From contig NC_091677.1 of the NCBI RefSeq assembly GCF_042453785.1, positions 26,165,501-26,229,500 on the forward strand: DNA of 64,000 bases, written 5' to 3'. The translations under genes were made by a program, and so were the position numbers. Positions 1 to 11,330 of the stretch are shown here, in pieces. Numbering within the stretch: the first letter of the stretch is position 1; each line of letters opens with the position of its first letter. A model generated the notes under the pieces. The model did no database searches. It was not told the origin of the DNA and saw nothing but the letters and a program-made list of their open reading frames with translations. Source of the DNA: Malus domestica. Lineage: Eukaryota > Streptophyta > Magnoliopsida > Rosales > Rosaceae.

Positions 1-607
1 CTAGAATATAAACCGTGGGTCTCAAAAAACTCAAAGCTCAAAAAAACAATTGTTTCCTTGTTTCTTTTTGTTTCCTATCTTTTTCTATTTCCTTTTTCCT
101 TTTTTTTTTTCAATGCTTCCTTTTATTCCCTTTCTTCACCTTTTTTTTTTTCTTCCTTTCTTTCTCTTTGGGGCTTTCGAAACAAGCGCAGGTGCAGATA
201 GGATGGGATGTAGCAGCGGGTTCAACTTCAATTGCAGAATGCAGCGGTAGGTACGACTTTAGATCAAGATGGTGACGTGATTCAAATTGATTTCAGTCAG
301 ATTGGTTTATGCATCAATGATTTCAGGCGAGGTGTTCCCGTCGATTCAACAGTAGAAGTAGCTGATCGACAACTGGGTTGGTGTTGGTATTGCAGCAGTG
401 GTGATTCGATGTCGGTTTGTGAGCTACAGGGCACGCAAGCTTCAATCTGGGCGTGATGCAGCAGTGGATTGTGATGGATACGGGATCAGCGTGGTGGACT
501 CGGGTCAACAACAACGACGTCGCTCACTGGTCGGACGGCGCAGCACAACTGGTGCGCGGTTTCTTGTTTTTTTTTCTTTCTTTTCCTTTACCTAGGCTTT
601 GGTACCA
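1..607 (-). mobile_element. Copia-like retrotransposon, 5' internal part, running off the left edge
   Basis: Read on the minus strand, positions 607-591 give TGGTACCAAAGCCTAGG, close to the initiator-Met tRNA primer-binding site common in plant copia elements, directly after an LTR-like block at 608-769. The remaining sequence towards position 1 would be untranslated leader and the start of gag, but it is T-rich and no gag motif is recognisable. The element is cut by the window edge, so its type cannot be confirmed. Confidence is moderate for a retroelement and low for the family. Confidence 0.5.
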
Positions 608-769
608 AGTAGAAAATGCTTTGAATCGTTTTTATTCTTCTCAATGAGAGGTATTTATACAAGGTGTACAACCCTGATGTAATAGGAAGAAAACTATTTA
701 CACGAGATTACAGGAGATTACACGGAATTGATATCAATTAGGAATCCTATCTAAAATACAAAGTCAACA
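608..769 (-). repeat. Short LTR next to the primer-binding site
   Basis: On the minus strand this block begins TGTTGACTTTG at 769 and ends directly against the primer-binding site at 607. It contains a TATAAATACC box (around 650) and AATAAA-like sequence before its end, the order expected for promoter and polyadenylation signal in a plant LTR. The length, about 160 bp, is short. The right-hand boundary is my reading of the TGTTG terminus; no second LTR is in the window to confirm it. Confidence 0.45.
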
Positions 770-1219
770 ATAACATTTCCAAGTAAATTCATACTTAATT
801 CGTTTAAAAATAAACAAAAATTTAAGCAAACAGGGCTAAAACACTGCAATTGCTCAAAGTTGAAAAAGTGGGGAAAAGGCAGTCACCTCAGCTTAACATA
901 CAAATGTTTAATAACTAATCACCCTAATGAAACCCACATAGGTTCAGGTTAAGTTAAACAATCTTACTAATCCACACAGAGCGTTAACCCTTATCAACCA
1001 AAACTAATTCGACATGATTCCATTCCATCGTCCCACAACGTCAAGTTTTTAGCTTACTATGATGAAATTTACAAAACGATAATGACCTTGATTTCCTAAA
1101 TTAAAATGCATCTTCAATTCACTGAAAATTATAACATAGCTCACTCTCTAGAGTATAAAATTACAGAAACTAATTCAAAAATAAAGAAAATCTCTTGCTT
1201 AATGATAAGGAATGAACCA
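770..1219. other. AT-rich intergenic sequence, no gene seen
   Basis: No coding exon, splice-site pattern or repeat structure is recognisable between the LTR and the MITE at 1229. Confidence 0.4.
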
Positions 1220-1228
1220 ATACTACAA

Positions 1229-1376
1229 GGGGTGTGCTATCCACACACCTCATTTTACTTCTCACACACCCTTTGATAATTTCTATCCGTTGATCTTCTT
1301 CAATTCATCTGATCTGACGGTCGAAAATTAAAAAGGTATGTGAGAAGTAAAATGGGGTGTGTAGATATCACACCCC
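1229..1376. mobile_element. MITE with 9-bp target duplication (Mutator-type)
   Basis: The ends are inverted repeats of about 40 bp (GGGGTGTG...CACACCCC, with CATTTTACTTCTCACA facing TGTGAGAAGTAAAATG). The element is flanked on both sides by the exact 9-bp repeat ATACTACAA (1220-1228 and 1377-1385). A 9-bp duplication is the hallmark of Mutator-like elements. At 148 bp it can only be a non-autonomous miniature element. The preserved target duplication suggests a fairly recent insertion. Confidence 0.9.
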
Positions 1377-1385
1377 ATACTACAA

Positions 1386-2254
1386 TTCCCAAGCCTCACT
1401 GCATTACTCTTCCTATCATTTTGTTAGAACTTTTTTGTAAGAAAAATTACGTAGTACTTATCTAACAATTATTTTCTATTTCTACATAAACACAAACAAA
1501 TTAATCACCCAATTACATTTCATTTCTTTGCAACTGCTACAGCAATATATAAAGTCTTCATTCAATTAGATTTCAAAATAAATAACTCTATTTACAGCAA
1601 CTACTCTAGTTGAATCAAAACAACCCAAAAAGCCTTATACTTGACCATATTTCACCAAAAATCCCTCCCCCCCCCCCCGGCGAAAACAAATAGAATCCAG
1701 AAACCATTTTCCATTAAAACAACCAAAAACTGTAAATTCACATAAATTGAATGAGAGTCAAATGGTAAAGAAGAACCTTCCAAGAACAGAAGCGGGAGTG
1801 TTGAAACCACAACTTCCCTCTCTCCCTCTATCTGCCTCACCTATCAAACCAAACCAATAATCAATTTTGGAGTTATCAAATTTAATCAGCACAGAAAATT
1901 ATTATCAAACCCAAACTATGATTTCAATAAAATCAAACAACAAAAAACCAAATTCAAGTCGAATATAATAAAAAAACCAAACAAAACTCTATATCAAAAG
2001 AATTTTGAAACTGCTCACCTTAAATACAGAGTGCTTTGTACAATGCAAAGAAAAGTCCCAAATCTGAAAAACCACGACCTCCTAAAGCTGAATACGAACC
2101 CACAAACAAAATCCTCAAAATCAAAACCAAAAAATTTAAACAAAAAACCCATTTATAAATCCAAATTTACACTCCCAAGCACTTAACAACAAACTAAAGA
2201 AAAACAAGTGCAAAACGCACCAGAACCACCATCGAAGCAAATAAAAAAAAAACT
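1386..2254. other. AT-rich intergenic sequence, no gene seen
   Basis: This stretch contains a poly-C run near 1668-1678 and A-rich sequence. A pyrimidine-rich block around 1780-1840 resembles a plant 5' leader on the minus strand, but no start codon context or protein motif supports a gene. Confidence 0.3.
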
Positions 2255-2505
2255 AACACTCTTTCTGGAAAAAAAAAAAACCAAAATATAAAACTGTTTT
2301 TGGAAAAGCATAACATTGTTTCTGGAAAAATCAAAACATAACGCTATTTTTGAAAACAAAAAAAAATAACATTGTTTCTGGAAAAAAAAATCAGATACAA
2401 TGTTTGTGCAAAGACTAACACTGTTTCTGGAATACTAAAAATATTTATGGAAAAAAAATCAGAACCACTATTGGAACAAACCGGCAAAAAACTAACAGTT
2501 TCTGG

Positions 2506-2543
<38 letters not shown>

Positions 2544-2945
2544 AACACTGTCTCTCGAAAAAAAAACCAAAATATAAAACTATTTCTAGAAAAACAAAAA
2601 AATAACACTGTTTCTGGTAAAAACTAACATTGTCTTTGAAAAAAAAAACCAAACTATAAAACTGCTTCTGGAAAAACAAAAAAATGACACTGCTTCTGGA
2701 AAAAACTAACAATCTCTAGAAAAAAACAAACCAAAACATAAAACTGTTTCTAGAAAAACCAAAACATAATATTGTTTCTGGAAAAATAATCTGATACAGA
2801 GTTTGTTTTGTTTGTGTACAAACAAACACTGTATCTGGAAAAAAAAACCAAAATATAATATTGTTTCTGGAAAACAAAAAAATAACACTGTTTCTAGAAA
2901 AAAAAATGTTGGCAAAACTGTATCTAGAAAAAAAAAATACAAAAA
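2255..2945. repeat. Degenerate tandem repeat of TGTTTCTGGAAAAA-type units
   Basis: The motif CTGTTTCTGGAAAAA and its variants recur roughly every 30-65 bp, separated by CCAAAATATAAAA or ACAAAAAAATAAC. The variants differ in the length of the A tract and in CTGG/CTAGA. The long readings here in several frames are made of this repeat (phenylalanine- or lysine-rich) and are not genes. No target duplication or terminal repeat was found, so it looks like a local expansion. Confidence 0.85.
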
Positions 2946-5686
2946 AAAACTGAACAAAAAGCTAACATATCTCAAATTTATTTTTTGGAGAAACAAACGA
3001 TGAACTCCACTGAAGAAGAAAAATTGAAAAACAATATCTTGAATACATTATGAAAAATTGAAAGGTTAATAATCAGATGAATGAGGAGGGAAGGGCAGAA
3101 ATTCACCTTTGGCTTTTTTGCTGATGTCGGTGAAAGTGCAAATCCCTTGCTCGTCTTTACAGAGAGAAAGAGAGAAATTTTGGGAGGGAAGGAGAGAGAG
3201 AGTGACAAAATCATACTGTTTTGCTCGTAAGATCGTTTTCGATTTTCACAGAGATTGAGAGACTGCTCAAAATTAGGTTTGGGGTCGAAGCTGTGGTTTT
3301 TACGTAGTGATAGAAATGGAGTTGCTATGCGAGATTAGAAAGAAAAATGGAAGGTTTTGAATGTCAAGAAAATGGGGGAGAGAATATGAGAGAGATCCAT
3401 AATGAAGAGAGACTTACGGACAAAAGCTTGCCGTTAGGGATAAAATCATAAACTCAATATTTGGGCTATTTTAATTAGTCTGATTTAGTATTGGGCTTTA
3501 TCCTAACTATTAAATAAAGTTATTACATGGTTTTTTGTTAAAACTCAAAGTTTTCAAGTCATTTTCATTAGTTTTCCTTAAAAAAAAATTCAACACAAAA
3601 AGGAAAGATCAGTACTTATGATTCGAGTTCACATTGCTCAAGGTCACCGACGCTGTTAAGGTTATTCATCATTGCTCGATCACTTTTGTTTATTTTATTT
3701 TTTTTCGTTTCGTTTTGTTTCAGCTTTTATTTAACAGCGTAGGCACACAAAATTCATTCACCTCTCTCTCTCTGTGAGCTTTCGAATTCTCTAGCTTTTG
3801 GTTTCTCTAGCCTTTCTTCTCTGCCTTATCTAGTTTGTCTTTGTGTACATGCATAGATTATCTATCTAGCTAGTTAGCACTTTCTGGTAATTTGGGAATA
3901 TATAACTTTTTGACCCAAATGACTGAATCTGTGTGTGTCCGTCTCTCTCTTTCTGGGGAACAGAGAAGTTATCAAGTAAAAAGTTGAAATTGTTAACCTA
4001 GAGCACAGAGGGCTTCCTACGAACAATTGTTAAGATTTGTGTTTGATCTACATACATGTCAAGAATAAAATTAAAAAGTTTATCATAAAAATACATAAGC
4101 AACCAAGAATTGCAAAAATAATCTATCAATAGAGGAGCAAAACAATAACTAAAGCAGCCTTCTAACACCCTTATCACACAAATACAGAAGCAACAAAGTA
4201 TGGAGAAACAATCTAGCAACAGAGAGATATTCAAAGGATGTGAAGCAGAAAAGGAACCTCAATTTGATTTGTTGAGAAGGAAACAGCAGCAAAGCATGAA
4301 GAAACGCATAAATGAGCACAGTACAACCTCCAAAGTTATAAAGACACAAACCTGACTCTAACCGTGTACGAAACAGTGCACTCAACAGACTAATCTTCCT
4401 AACACCCAACTAAACAGCCTATAAACATCCATTACAATTTTATTGAAACAACAAAATATCAATCACAGTTTTAACAAAGCAAATAGCAAACCAAACAAAA
4501 AACAATGATTTCCAAACAATGTTTTACCTGTTGAATCAGAGGACAAAACTGAAAACCCACTCTCTCCCATACCTCCCTCAGCCATCCTCTCCTCACCAAC
4601 CCCGTTGGGTAACCCGTTAGCCCCAAAAAATCCTTTCTGCCCTCTCTCATTCTCCCTGTCCATCCTTCTCTCAAAAAGTGGACAAAACCGCTAAATATCT
4701 CTCCCACTCAGTCGAAACCATGCTTTCTGCCCTCTAAATATCTCTCCCATTTTAAGTTTGAAGGGGACTCTTTACCTTCTTGGGGGAATATCAGGATACC
4801 CACGCCCCTGTGAAGAAACACACCCATAAAAATAATAAAAGTTGTTGCAAGGATCCAAGAGAGTTAATATGGACAAAGCAAAAGGTGTATGCTTACAGTG
4901 CTAACGATGCAATGGTTTTTGTTGCAAACCTGGTCATTTGCCAATCGTTGAAAAACTGTACAAAATATATAAACAAATGATGGTTTGTTGATAGAAGCAC
5001 GCATCAAAATCAAGCTCTATCATGCTAAAGCGTCAGAGCTACAAAAAAAAAATAGTATACCTGATTCTTTCTCCACAAGAAGTATGTACCCAGCTACACT
5101 GACAATATCTGCATGTTAGAATTAAAGGTTTGAGTTTTCTTTCTTTGGACACTTAGGGTTGGTCTATAAGGATTAGCAATGCGTTTATAACATTTACATT
5201 ATCAAAATTGAATAACATTGTTTCTAAACACGGAAATTTAATTATTCTCTCTTAATCATCTGGATACCTTTGACCTCTTCAACATGAATAGGGACAGGGA
5301 AGGCCTGTGTGTGAACCAGATGCAAAGTTTTAAGTTCAGACACAGTAAGGTGACAATGAAGAAGATATCATCAAATCGTCTAAAAAAAATCAAATTAGAT
5401 CCATTCTTACTGTGTTTGGCCTATTTATGCAATCAAATACATTTCCAGCTTCTGAGAACCTTAACCAGCCCATTACCAACCTATAAAGCAAGTCAATTAA
5501 CATTCTGGTTTGACAATATGTGAATTGTTATCATTGTTATCAACGCAATGAAAATCTAATGCTACCACAGGGAGGAAGTTGATCAACTCAAGATTAACAA
5601 AGTATTCAATAAAACCAGGAATGCACGCATTTAAATGTGAATGGCATTAGTCATTTTCATACAAAATCAAACAGGAAAGTATACCA
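2946..5686. other. Intergenic stretch with leader-like blocks and a repeat end, no gene recognised
   Basis: Around 3240-3110 on the minus strand there is a CT-rich leader-like block ending in AAAG followed by GTGAAT, a possible non-coding first exon and donor. At 3528-3580 there is half of a common dispersed repeat whose complement recurs near 24440-24490. A CT-rich block near 3750-3830 and another at 4550-4760 also resemble 5' leaders. No exon with a recognisable protein product was found. The stretch may contain the decayed remainder of the MADS-box gene whose first exon lies at 5687-5758. Confidence 0.3.
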
Positions 5687-5758
5687 TTATTTTGAGAAGA
5701 TCACCTGCCTTGCCGGCAAGTAGTCGATCATCCTGATCTTGATCTTCTCCCTCGTCAT
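5687..5758 (-). pseudogene. MADS-box (SVP/DAM-like) first-exon relic
   Basis: From an ATG at 5758 the minus strand reads 23 codons that begin MTREKIKIR and continue through IDYLPARQV to IFSK, then stops (TAA at 5689-5687). This is the start of the DNA-binding MADS domain of the SVP/JOINTLESS/DAM clade, in which the usual continuation after FSK is an arginine-rich stretch (RRRGLFKK). That continuation is missing, and the sequence diverges exactly after FSK. A functional MADS domain has about 60 residues, so this is only about a third of it. I did not find the K-box or C-terminal exons downstream. A Mutator-like element is inserted 143 bp upstream. In the family these are transcription factors for flowering time or bud dormancy; this copy cannot encode one. 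Confidence 0.75.
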
Positions 5759-5901
5759 TTTCTCCAATTCTTCCTACCCCCTTCAGAAACAATAATTCAA
5801 GTAAAATAAAATAAACCAACCACCTCGAATTTCCACATATATAAATGTCCACGAACTCAAAAACTACCTTGTATTCTCTAGGTTTCTGATAATTTTAAGA
5901 A

Positions 5902-7438
5902 GGGTAAATCTCAGTTTACTACCTCAAGTTTCGTGGTTTTCAACATTTAGTACATGAAGTTTTTTTCGTCTCAGAGTCATACCTAAAGTTAACTTTGGGA
6001 CAGTCTCGTACATCCGTTAGTCTGGCTGTTAAGTCTTCCGTTAACTGATGACGTGGCACCCATGTGGACAATGACTGAGCACCAAATGTCATTAAGGGTC
6101 CACGTGGAAATTAAAATTTCAAAAAAAATTTGGGTTAAATCTCAATCCCGCCCCTCACCCACCCCACCTTCCCCTTCCCTGATACCCACCCGCTAACATC
6201 CAATTTCATATTTCCCACTCGTAGCTTCATGTGGTAATGGAGTCTGCAGCAGCTTGGGTGGACGCCCAAGAGTAGAAGGTCTGCAACGACGACAACTTCA
6301 TCTTCAAGCGGAGGAAGCAGCGCAGAGTCGACCCAAATGTCAACTCGTTGGTCCCGACTCCACCGTCCTCGTTCATCGTGGATCTACAAGAGGATATCTT
6401 TCATCTTCCTTGTCTCTTCTTTTTCTGTTCTTTTTTTTTCTCGTACCATGTGCACCTACTTCCTCTAAAACAACACAATAAGAGTGAGATCGACTCCGGT
6501 GACACAGAGAACTACGATTAGGCGTACACATTGGTATTAACACCTACTGAAGAGCTCAAATCCACGATCTGAACTTGCTTCTGCACCATTTGTGGGCCGG
6601 CCGGGAACCTCTCGGTCACAATCGCAGCCAAACAACCCTTATTTCAAAATTTCAATTTTTATTTAAAAATACCAGAAGGTTGATGTGGTGTTGTTGTGAT
6701 AGGATTTAGTTGTTATCCCCAGTACTTCTGGAGAGAGCGGAGGAGGAAGTTTCTTCTCAAACTCAGAGCTAAGTACCAGGCGGAGATCGAGTAGTGGGAA
6801 CTTTTGTTGAGCACGAAAATGGGAGGATACGCGCAACGGAAGAAAGGGCGCAGCAGCTTCAGCGGAACCATAGAAGGAGCAGCAGCATAGAATGGAAGAC
6901 CGAAAATGGGAGGATACGACGTTGTTGGATGCGTCTGGGTGTTAGAGATTCAGGGGACAAAGTCCTGTTGTGGGTCGTTGGTGGATGAGCTTCTGTTGCA
7001 GGTGAATTGGGGGTTTCTTTCTTTTTGTTTTGGGATTGTTTGGTTTGTGGAAATTTTTTTGAAAATTGAAAGATTTTGGGGATTAGGGTTTTTGCAAAGG
7101 TCGGAAATTTGAGAAACTCTGATCGAGAAATTGTGCTAGCTTTCATCCAGATCGAGAAACTCTGTCGTCTTCTCCAGAGATTCAACCCTTTTGTTCTATT
7201 TTTTGAATTTTTTTTCAATTTTTAATTTTCACGTGGACCCCTTAATTACACGTGGCGTCTAGTCATTATCCACATGGGCACCATGTCATCAATTAAAGAG
7301 AGACTTAATAGCCAGACTAACAGATGTATGAGACTATCCCAAAATTAATACTTTAGGTATGACTCTGGGACGAAAAGAACTTCATATACCAAATGTTGAA
7401 AACCACGAAACTTGAGGGTAATAAACTGAGACTTATGC
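5902..7438. mobile_element. Mutator-like element carrying exon-like DNA (Pack-MULE candidate)
   Basis: Long terminal inverted repeats of about 220 bp (left 5902-6125, right about 7215-7438; inner part CTCAGTTTACTACC facing its complement) enclose about 1.1 kb. The exact 9-bp repeat TTTTAAGAA flanks both ends (5893-5901 and 7439-7447). No transposase is present. The interior is GC-richer than its surroundings and contains stop-free exon-like pieces on the plus strand: a frame at 6279 giving VCNDDNFIFKRRKQRR, one at 6723 giving YFWRERRRKFLLKLRAKYQA, and one at 6972-7001 giving GSLVDELLLQ followed directly by GTGAAT, a good splice donor. I read these as captured fragments of a host gene with its introns. 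The source gene is not identified. Confidence 0.8.
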
Positions 7439-7447
7439 TTTTAAGAA

Positions 7448-8024
7448 TTATTGACCACAAACCCTAGCATTTCAAATCTAAATAAGTAAAACAAAACCTA
7501 GATCAACCCACCAACCACAATCAACTATCCAATATTTTGTATTTACCATAAGTAGAAGAAGAAAAAAAGGAAAATGGGGTGGTTTCAGGTCTGAAGTTTT
7601 GTTCCGACCAAGAAATTTGTAGAGTAGTGAAAGCTAGCAATTTTGGAAAGAGAGAGATAGAAAGTTGGGCGCTGCTGGTTGTTCGGAGAGCAAGGCAAGG
7701 AGAGGGTTTGAGAGAAACAAAAGGGTTTCTGAAACAGAAACACTGGAAATCAGCCTACCCCATACTTCTCCCTTACTATTTCTCCCTAAACCCATACCTC
7801 CCCGATAAAAAATCCTCTCCTCTCTCCCCTAAATCCCAGCGAACCTCTCCCTCCAACCCGTTAACCCTTCTATCCCCATTCCCTCTCTCTCCTCGACTCA
7901 AAGTCCAAATCTAGCCCAAACACTAAAACATCGTTCTTAAGCCCAGTGGCAATCTTGTAAATAAAGCAAAATTTGGGCTAAAATCAACCCGGTGGAAATT
8001 TTGTAAATAAATTGAAATTCACTT
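7448..8024. other. Leader-like intergenic sequence, no product recognised
   Basis: A GAAGAAGAAAAAAAGG tract, a stop-free plus-strand frame at 7579-7914 and a CT-rich block at 7750-7910 are present. The frame matches no family I recognise and its composition is that of a plant 5' leader. The CT-rich block resembles the one at 4550-4760. If the MADS relic at 5687 was once a gene, this could be its former upstream region, split off by the element at 5902-7438. Confidence 0.25.
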
Positions 8025-9412
8025 AAAATTGCACAGTGCCACCTCCCCTGACTTTTGACTAAAGTAATGATGATGGTTGGTAATGGGTTGTCTTCCATAA
8101 ACCCATTCATTTACGTGTCAAAGACTTATACTGGTACAAATTTCGGGTCATGCCATGAATTATCACCCTACTCACCATATACTAAAACCAAATTGAATGA
8201 TTTGGTCAATTTTCTATCTCCTCCCAATTAATCCATTTTATGCAATGCAACTTCTTGAAAAGTATTGTAGATATAACTAAAAACTAACTCATTTTAGGCC
8301 TTTTACTAAATCGTAAAACCTCGTTGCCCCCAGAAGATGCACTATCATTTGACAAAGTCTGCCAAGCCTTAGAAATTAGGTTCAACAAGTTTGCGTTACA
8401 ATATTACCCATAAATTGCACAAGCTAGCAATTATTCATGCTAAAAACGAAGGGAAAAAAAAAAAATTTGTGGATACAAATTTCTGCATTCTTCTTCTTAG
8501 ATGAAAATGCACTTGCAAAACAATTAACACCTAAGATCAAGGCTAAGAGCCTCACGCGCCCACGATGATTGGGAGGCTTTGGCCAAAGAATCTCTGCTCC
8601 CAAAGTTAGAATTTGAGGGAAAAGTGTTTAGAGAAATTTAGAGAATTTTAGAAAAGAATTGGACTTAGGTTTTGGAGAAAATGAGTGGCTATGTATAGGG
8701 GTGTGGCCGCTCCTATTAAAATTGCACAGTGCCACCTCCCCCGACTTTTGACTAAAGTAATGATGATGGTTGGTAATGGGTTGTCTTCCATAAACCCATT
8801 CATTTACGTGTCAAAGACTTATACTGGTACAAATTTCGGGTCATGCCATGAATTATCACCCTACTCACCATATACTAAAACCAAATTGAATGATTTGGTC
8901 AATTTTCTATCTCCTCCCAATTAATCCATTTTATGCGATGCAACTTCTTGAAAAGTATTGTAGATATAACTAAAAACTAACTCATTTTAGGCCTTTTACT
9001 AAATCGTAAAACCTCGTTGCCCCAAGAAGATGCACTATCATTTGACAAAGTCTGCCAAGCCTTAGAAATTAGGTTCAACAAGTTTGCGTTACAATATTAC
9101 CCATAAATTGCACAAGCTAGCAATTATTCATGCTAAAAACGAAGGGAAAAAAAAAAGAAATTTGTGGATACAAATTTCCGCATTCTTCTTCTTAGACGAA
9201 AATGCACTTGCAAAACAATTAACACCTAAGATCAAGGCTAAGAGCCTCACGCGCCCACGATGATTGGGAGGCTTTGGCCAAAGAATCTCTGCTCCCAAAG
9301 TTAGAATTTGAGGGAAAAGTGTTTAGAGAAATTTAGAGAATTTTAGAAGAGAATTGGACTTAGGTTTTGGAGAAAATGAGTGGCTATGTATAGGGGTGTG
9401 GCCGCTCCTATT
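8025..9412. repeat. 693-bp direct tandem duplication (two copies)
   Basis: Copy 1 (8025-8717) and copy 2 (8718-9412) are nearly identical: only a handful of substitutions and a length change in an A tract are visible. Each copy consists of about 440 bp of flanking DNA followed by the first 250 bp of the LTR found at 9163. Copy 1 stops abruptly inside the LTR at CCGCTCCTATT, where copy 2 begins, while copy 2 continues through the whole LTR. Confidence 0.92.
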
Positions 9413-9758
9413 AGGAGAATTGGGACCAGCCACATTTGGTTGATTTATGGGGATTGATTGCAACGTATTATGTAAAATAATATCTTGCAATTAATTTGGA
9501 AATTAATCAATTAATTTTGGCAATTAATCCCAATTTGAAATGAATAATTGGGAGTTACCTTGTGGGTGAAGATTTAATGAGGAATGATGATAGAGTTTAA
9601 AAGAATACCATTTTGATCACCTTTGACCTCGATTGAGTCGTTATTGTCTATTGTATGTGCATAGGAGTCCCGGTGTGCCTGAAGGGTAATTTTTTTCTTT
9701 TTTACCCAAAAGTCCATGTGTCGCCTCCATAATTTTCTTGATTAGTTATGGCTCCATA
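9163..9758 (-). repeat. 3' LTR of the gypsy-type element
   Basis: It aligns along its whole length with 13169-13788, apart from a 22-bp ATTAAATGGGTAATTAATCA-type insertion in the right copy and scattered substitutions. Its first 250 bp are also present a second time at 8468-8717 because of the tandem duplication. Confidence 0.85.
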
Positions 9759-10489
9759 AATGCCCTCACACCTGCTAGGCAGCTCACAGGAAAAGGCAGC
9801 AGGTGTAGAGATCTCCAACTTTGATGCAAATTCCCACTTGGACTTGTAATTAGATTCTTCTAGGAAAGGGAAACAAATCGCCTCCAAAGCCTATTTAAGT
9901 ATACCTTAAGTATAGGGTTAAATCAACTTCGGAGGGTAATTATTTATCCCTACAAGAAAAAGAGAGGATACTTGTTCCTTTTCCCCTAGCACTCTTCTTT
10001 GCTTGCTCGTGCAAAGAATCGTCTTCTGTTGATTTCTTTGTCTTCTCCGCGCTACACCAATGTAAGAAAAACTTAATTTTCCTTGTCTTCTTCTTGGGTG
10101 GTGCTGCCATGAGGTAGCCGTCGGGATGGTGCAGTACGTCAGTTGGCAGGGGCCAAAAGTTGGCTTGGCATGGGCTGATAAGGTGGTGTGGCAAAAGCCA
10201 CTGCTTGTGCTGCTCGACTTGACTAAAGCTAAGGGCTGGCTGGGCATGGGCTGAGGAAGTGGCATGGCATGGGCCACGGTTTGGACTGCCACGTCTAGGC
10301 TATTTGCTAAATATGATGAAACTACTTGAGTTTGATTTCTCCGTTGGCATAGATGAAGCAACCAAGGATGGAACTGCCAAGATCGGAGCTACTAAAGATG
10401 AAGTGTCGAATAAGAGAATTGTTGAGTGCAAAATGGCTGCTACCCCTTAACCATTTGCTGCTTAACTGATCTTTAAGTATTCGATCTTT

Positions 10490-10970
10490 TGAGCTGTGTG
10501 GCCTTCTCGTACTCGAGAGCCTACCCAGATGGGTGTCAAGGAATTGGTTTATCCTCTCACGCTAGAGAGCTTACGCAAATGGGTATCAGGGAATTAGTTT
10601 AGCGTCCTGCACTGGAGAGCAATTAGTTTAACCTTTCGCACTAACAAGTAGAACCATGTGAATGTCGGGGAATTAGTTTACCATCTAGCACTGAAAAGTA
10701 ATAGTTTATCATCTCGCACTTGAAAGCAAACCCAGATGGGTGTCAGGGAATTAGTTTACCCTCTCGCATTAAAGAGAAATTAGTTTATCCTCTCGCACTG
10801 AAGAGCAAATCCATATAGGTGTCAGGGAATTGGTTTACCTTCTCGCACTGGTGACAATTAGTTTATCTTCTCGCACTAGAGAGCAGACCCATATAGGTGT
10901 CGAGGAATTGGTTTACCCTCTCGCACTAGAGATCAATTAGTTTACCCTCTCGCACTGGAAAGCTTGGAAG
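10490..10970. repeat. Tandem repeat inside the retrotransposon (about 45-50 bp units)
   Basis: The phrases CTCTCGCACT, GAGAGCAAACCCAGATGGGTGTC and GGAATTAGTTTA recur in order about ten times with irregular spacing. The array lies between the RNase H relic and the 3' LTR of the minus-strand element, where many non-autonomous gypsy elements carry non-coding tandem arrays. Confidence 0.8.
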
Positions 10971-11026
10971 TCATTATCGTAAGTATAGCTGAAGAAAGCT
11001 GGATTGCTGGACAACTGAAATAATCA

Positions 11027-11330
11027 TCAGCCTACGAGGTCTTGTTTGGCGATCTGCTTAAAACTTCGAACTATTTGTGGAACCCGCGTAAAGGTGTAAG
11101 TGGGAAACACATCAAGTTGCTCCCAAACTTTCTTCAAGTATTGTGCCTTCGTTAGATGTTTCATCATGTACCCTCCTAAGGCTTGGTTGGTGATCAGCTG
11201 AGAATCTGAATGGATTGTAAAGTTCTTCAATGTTGAGTTTTTCGCTAGCAGTGGCTGCTAATAAAGCCTTGTCTTTTGCTTCATCGTTGGATGCTTTGAA
11301 GTTTGAAGTGTCATGGGCTTGGTCGACGCA
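11027..11330 (-). pseudogene. Broken RNase H domain of a gypsy-type polyprotein
   Basis: On the minus strand the frame ending at 11027 reads IHSDSQLITNQALGGYMMKH, matching the IHSDSQL region of plant gypsy RNase H, followed by a tail that diverges from the expected ADxLA motif. A second frame slightly upstream reads SNDEAKDKALLA, matching the SNNEAEYEALLAGL motif. The two halves lie in different frames, so at least one frameshift separates them and the domain is dead. Confidence 0.75.

Noticed and set aside
15..275. Long open frames in the first 300 bp (Phe-rich)
   Set aside because: They arise from T-rich tracts in the leader of a retroelement; no motif and no codon-like composition.
2344..3003. 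Several open frames of 66-122 codons on both strands
   Set aside because: All are translations of the A-rich tandem repeat, giving Phe- or Lys-rich low-complexity strings.
9918..10361. 147-codon minus-strand open frame
   Set aside because: It lies in the 3' non-coding part of the gypsy-type element, has no domain motif, and overlaps another frame of similar quality.
10490..10970. CRISPR-like array of regularly spaced repeats
   Set aside because: Units are degenerate and the spacers are themselves repeats; this is a plant nuclear retrotransposon.
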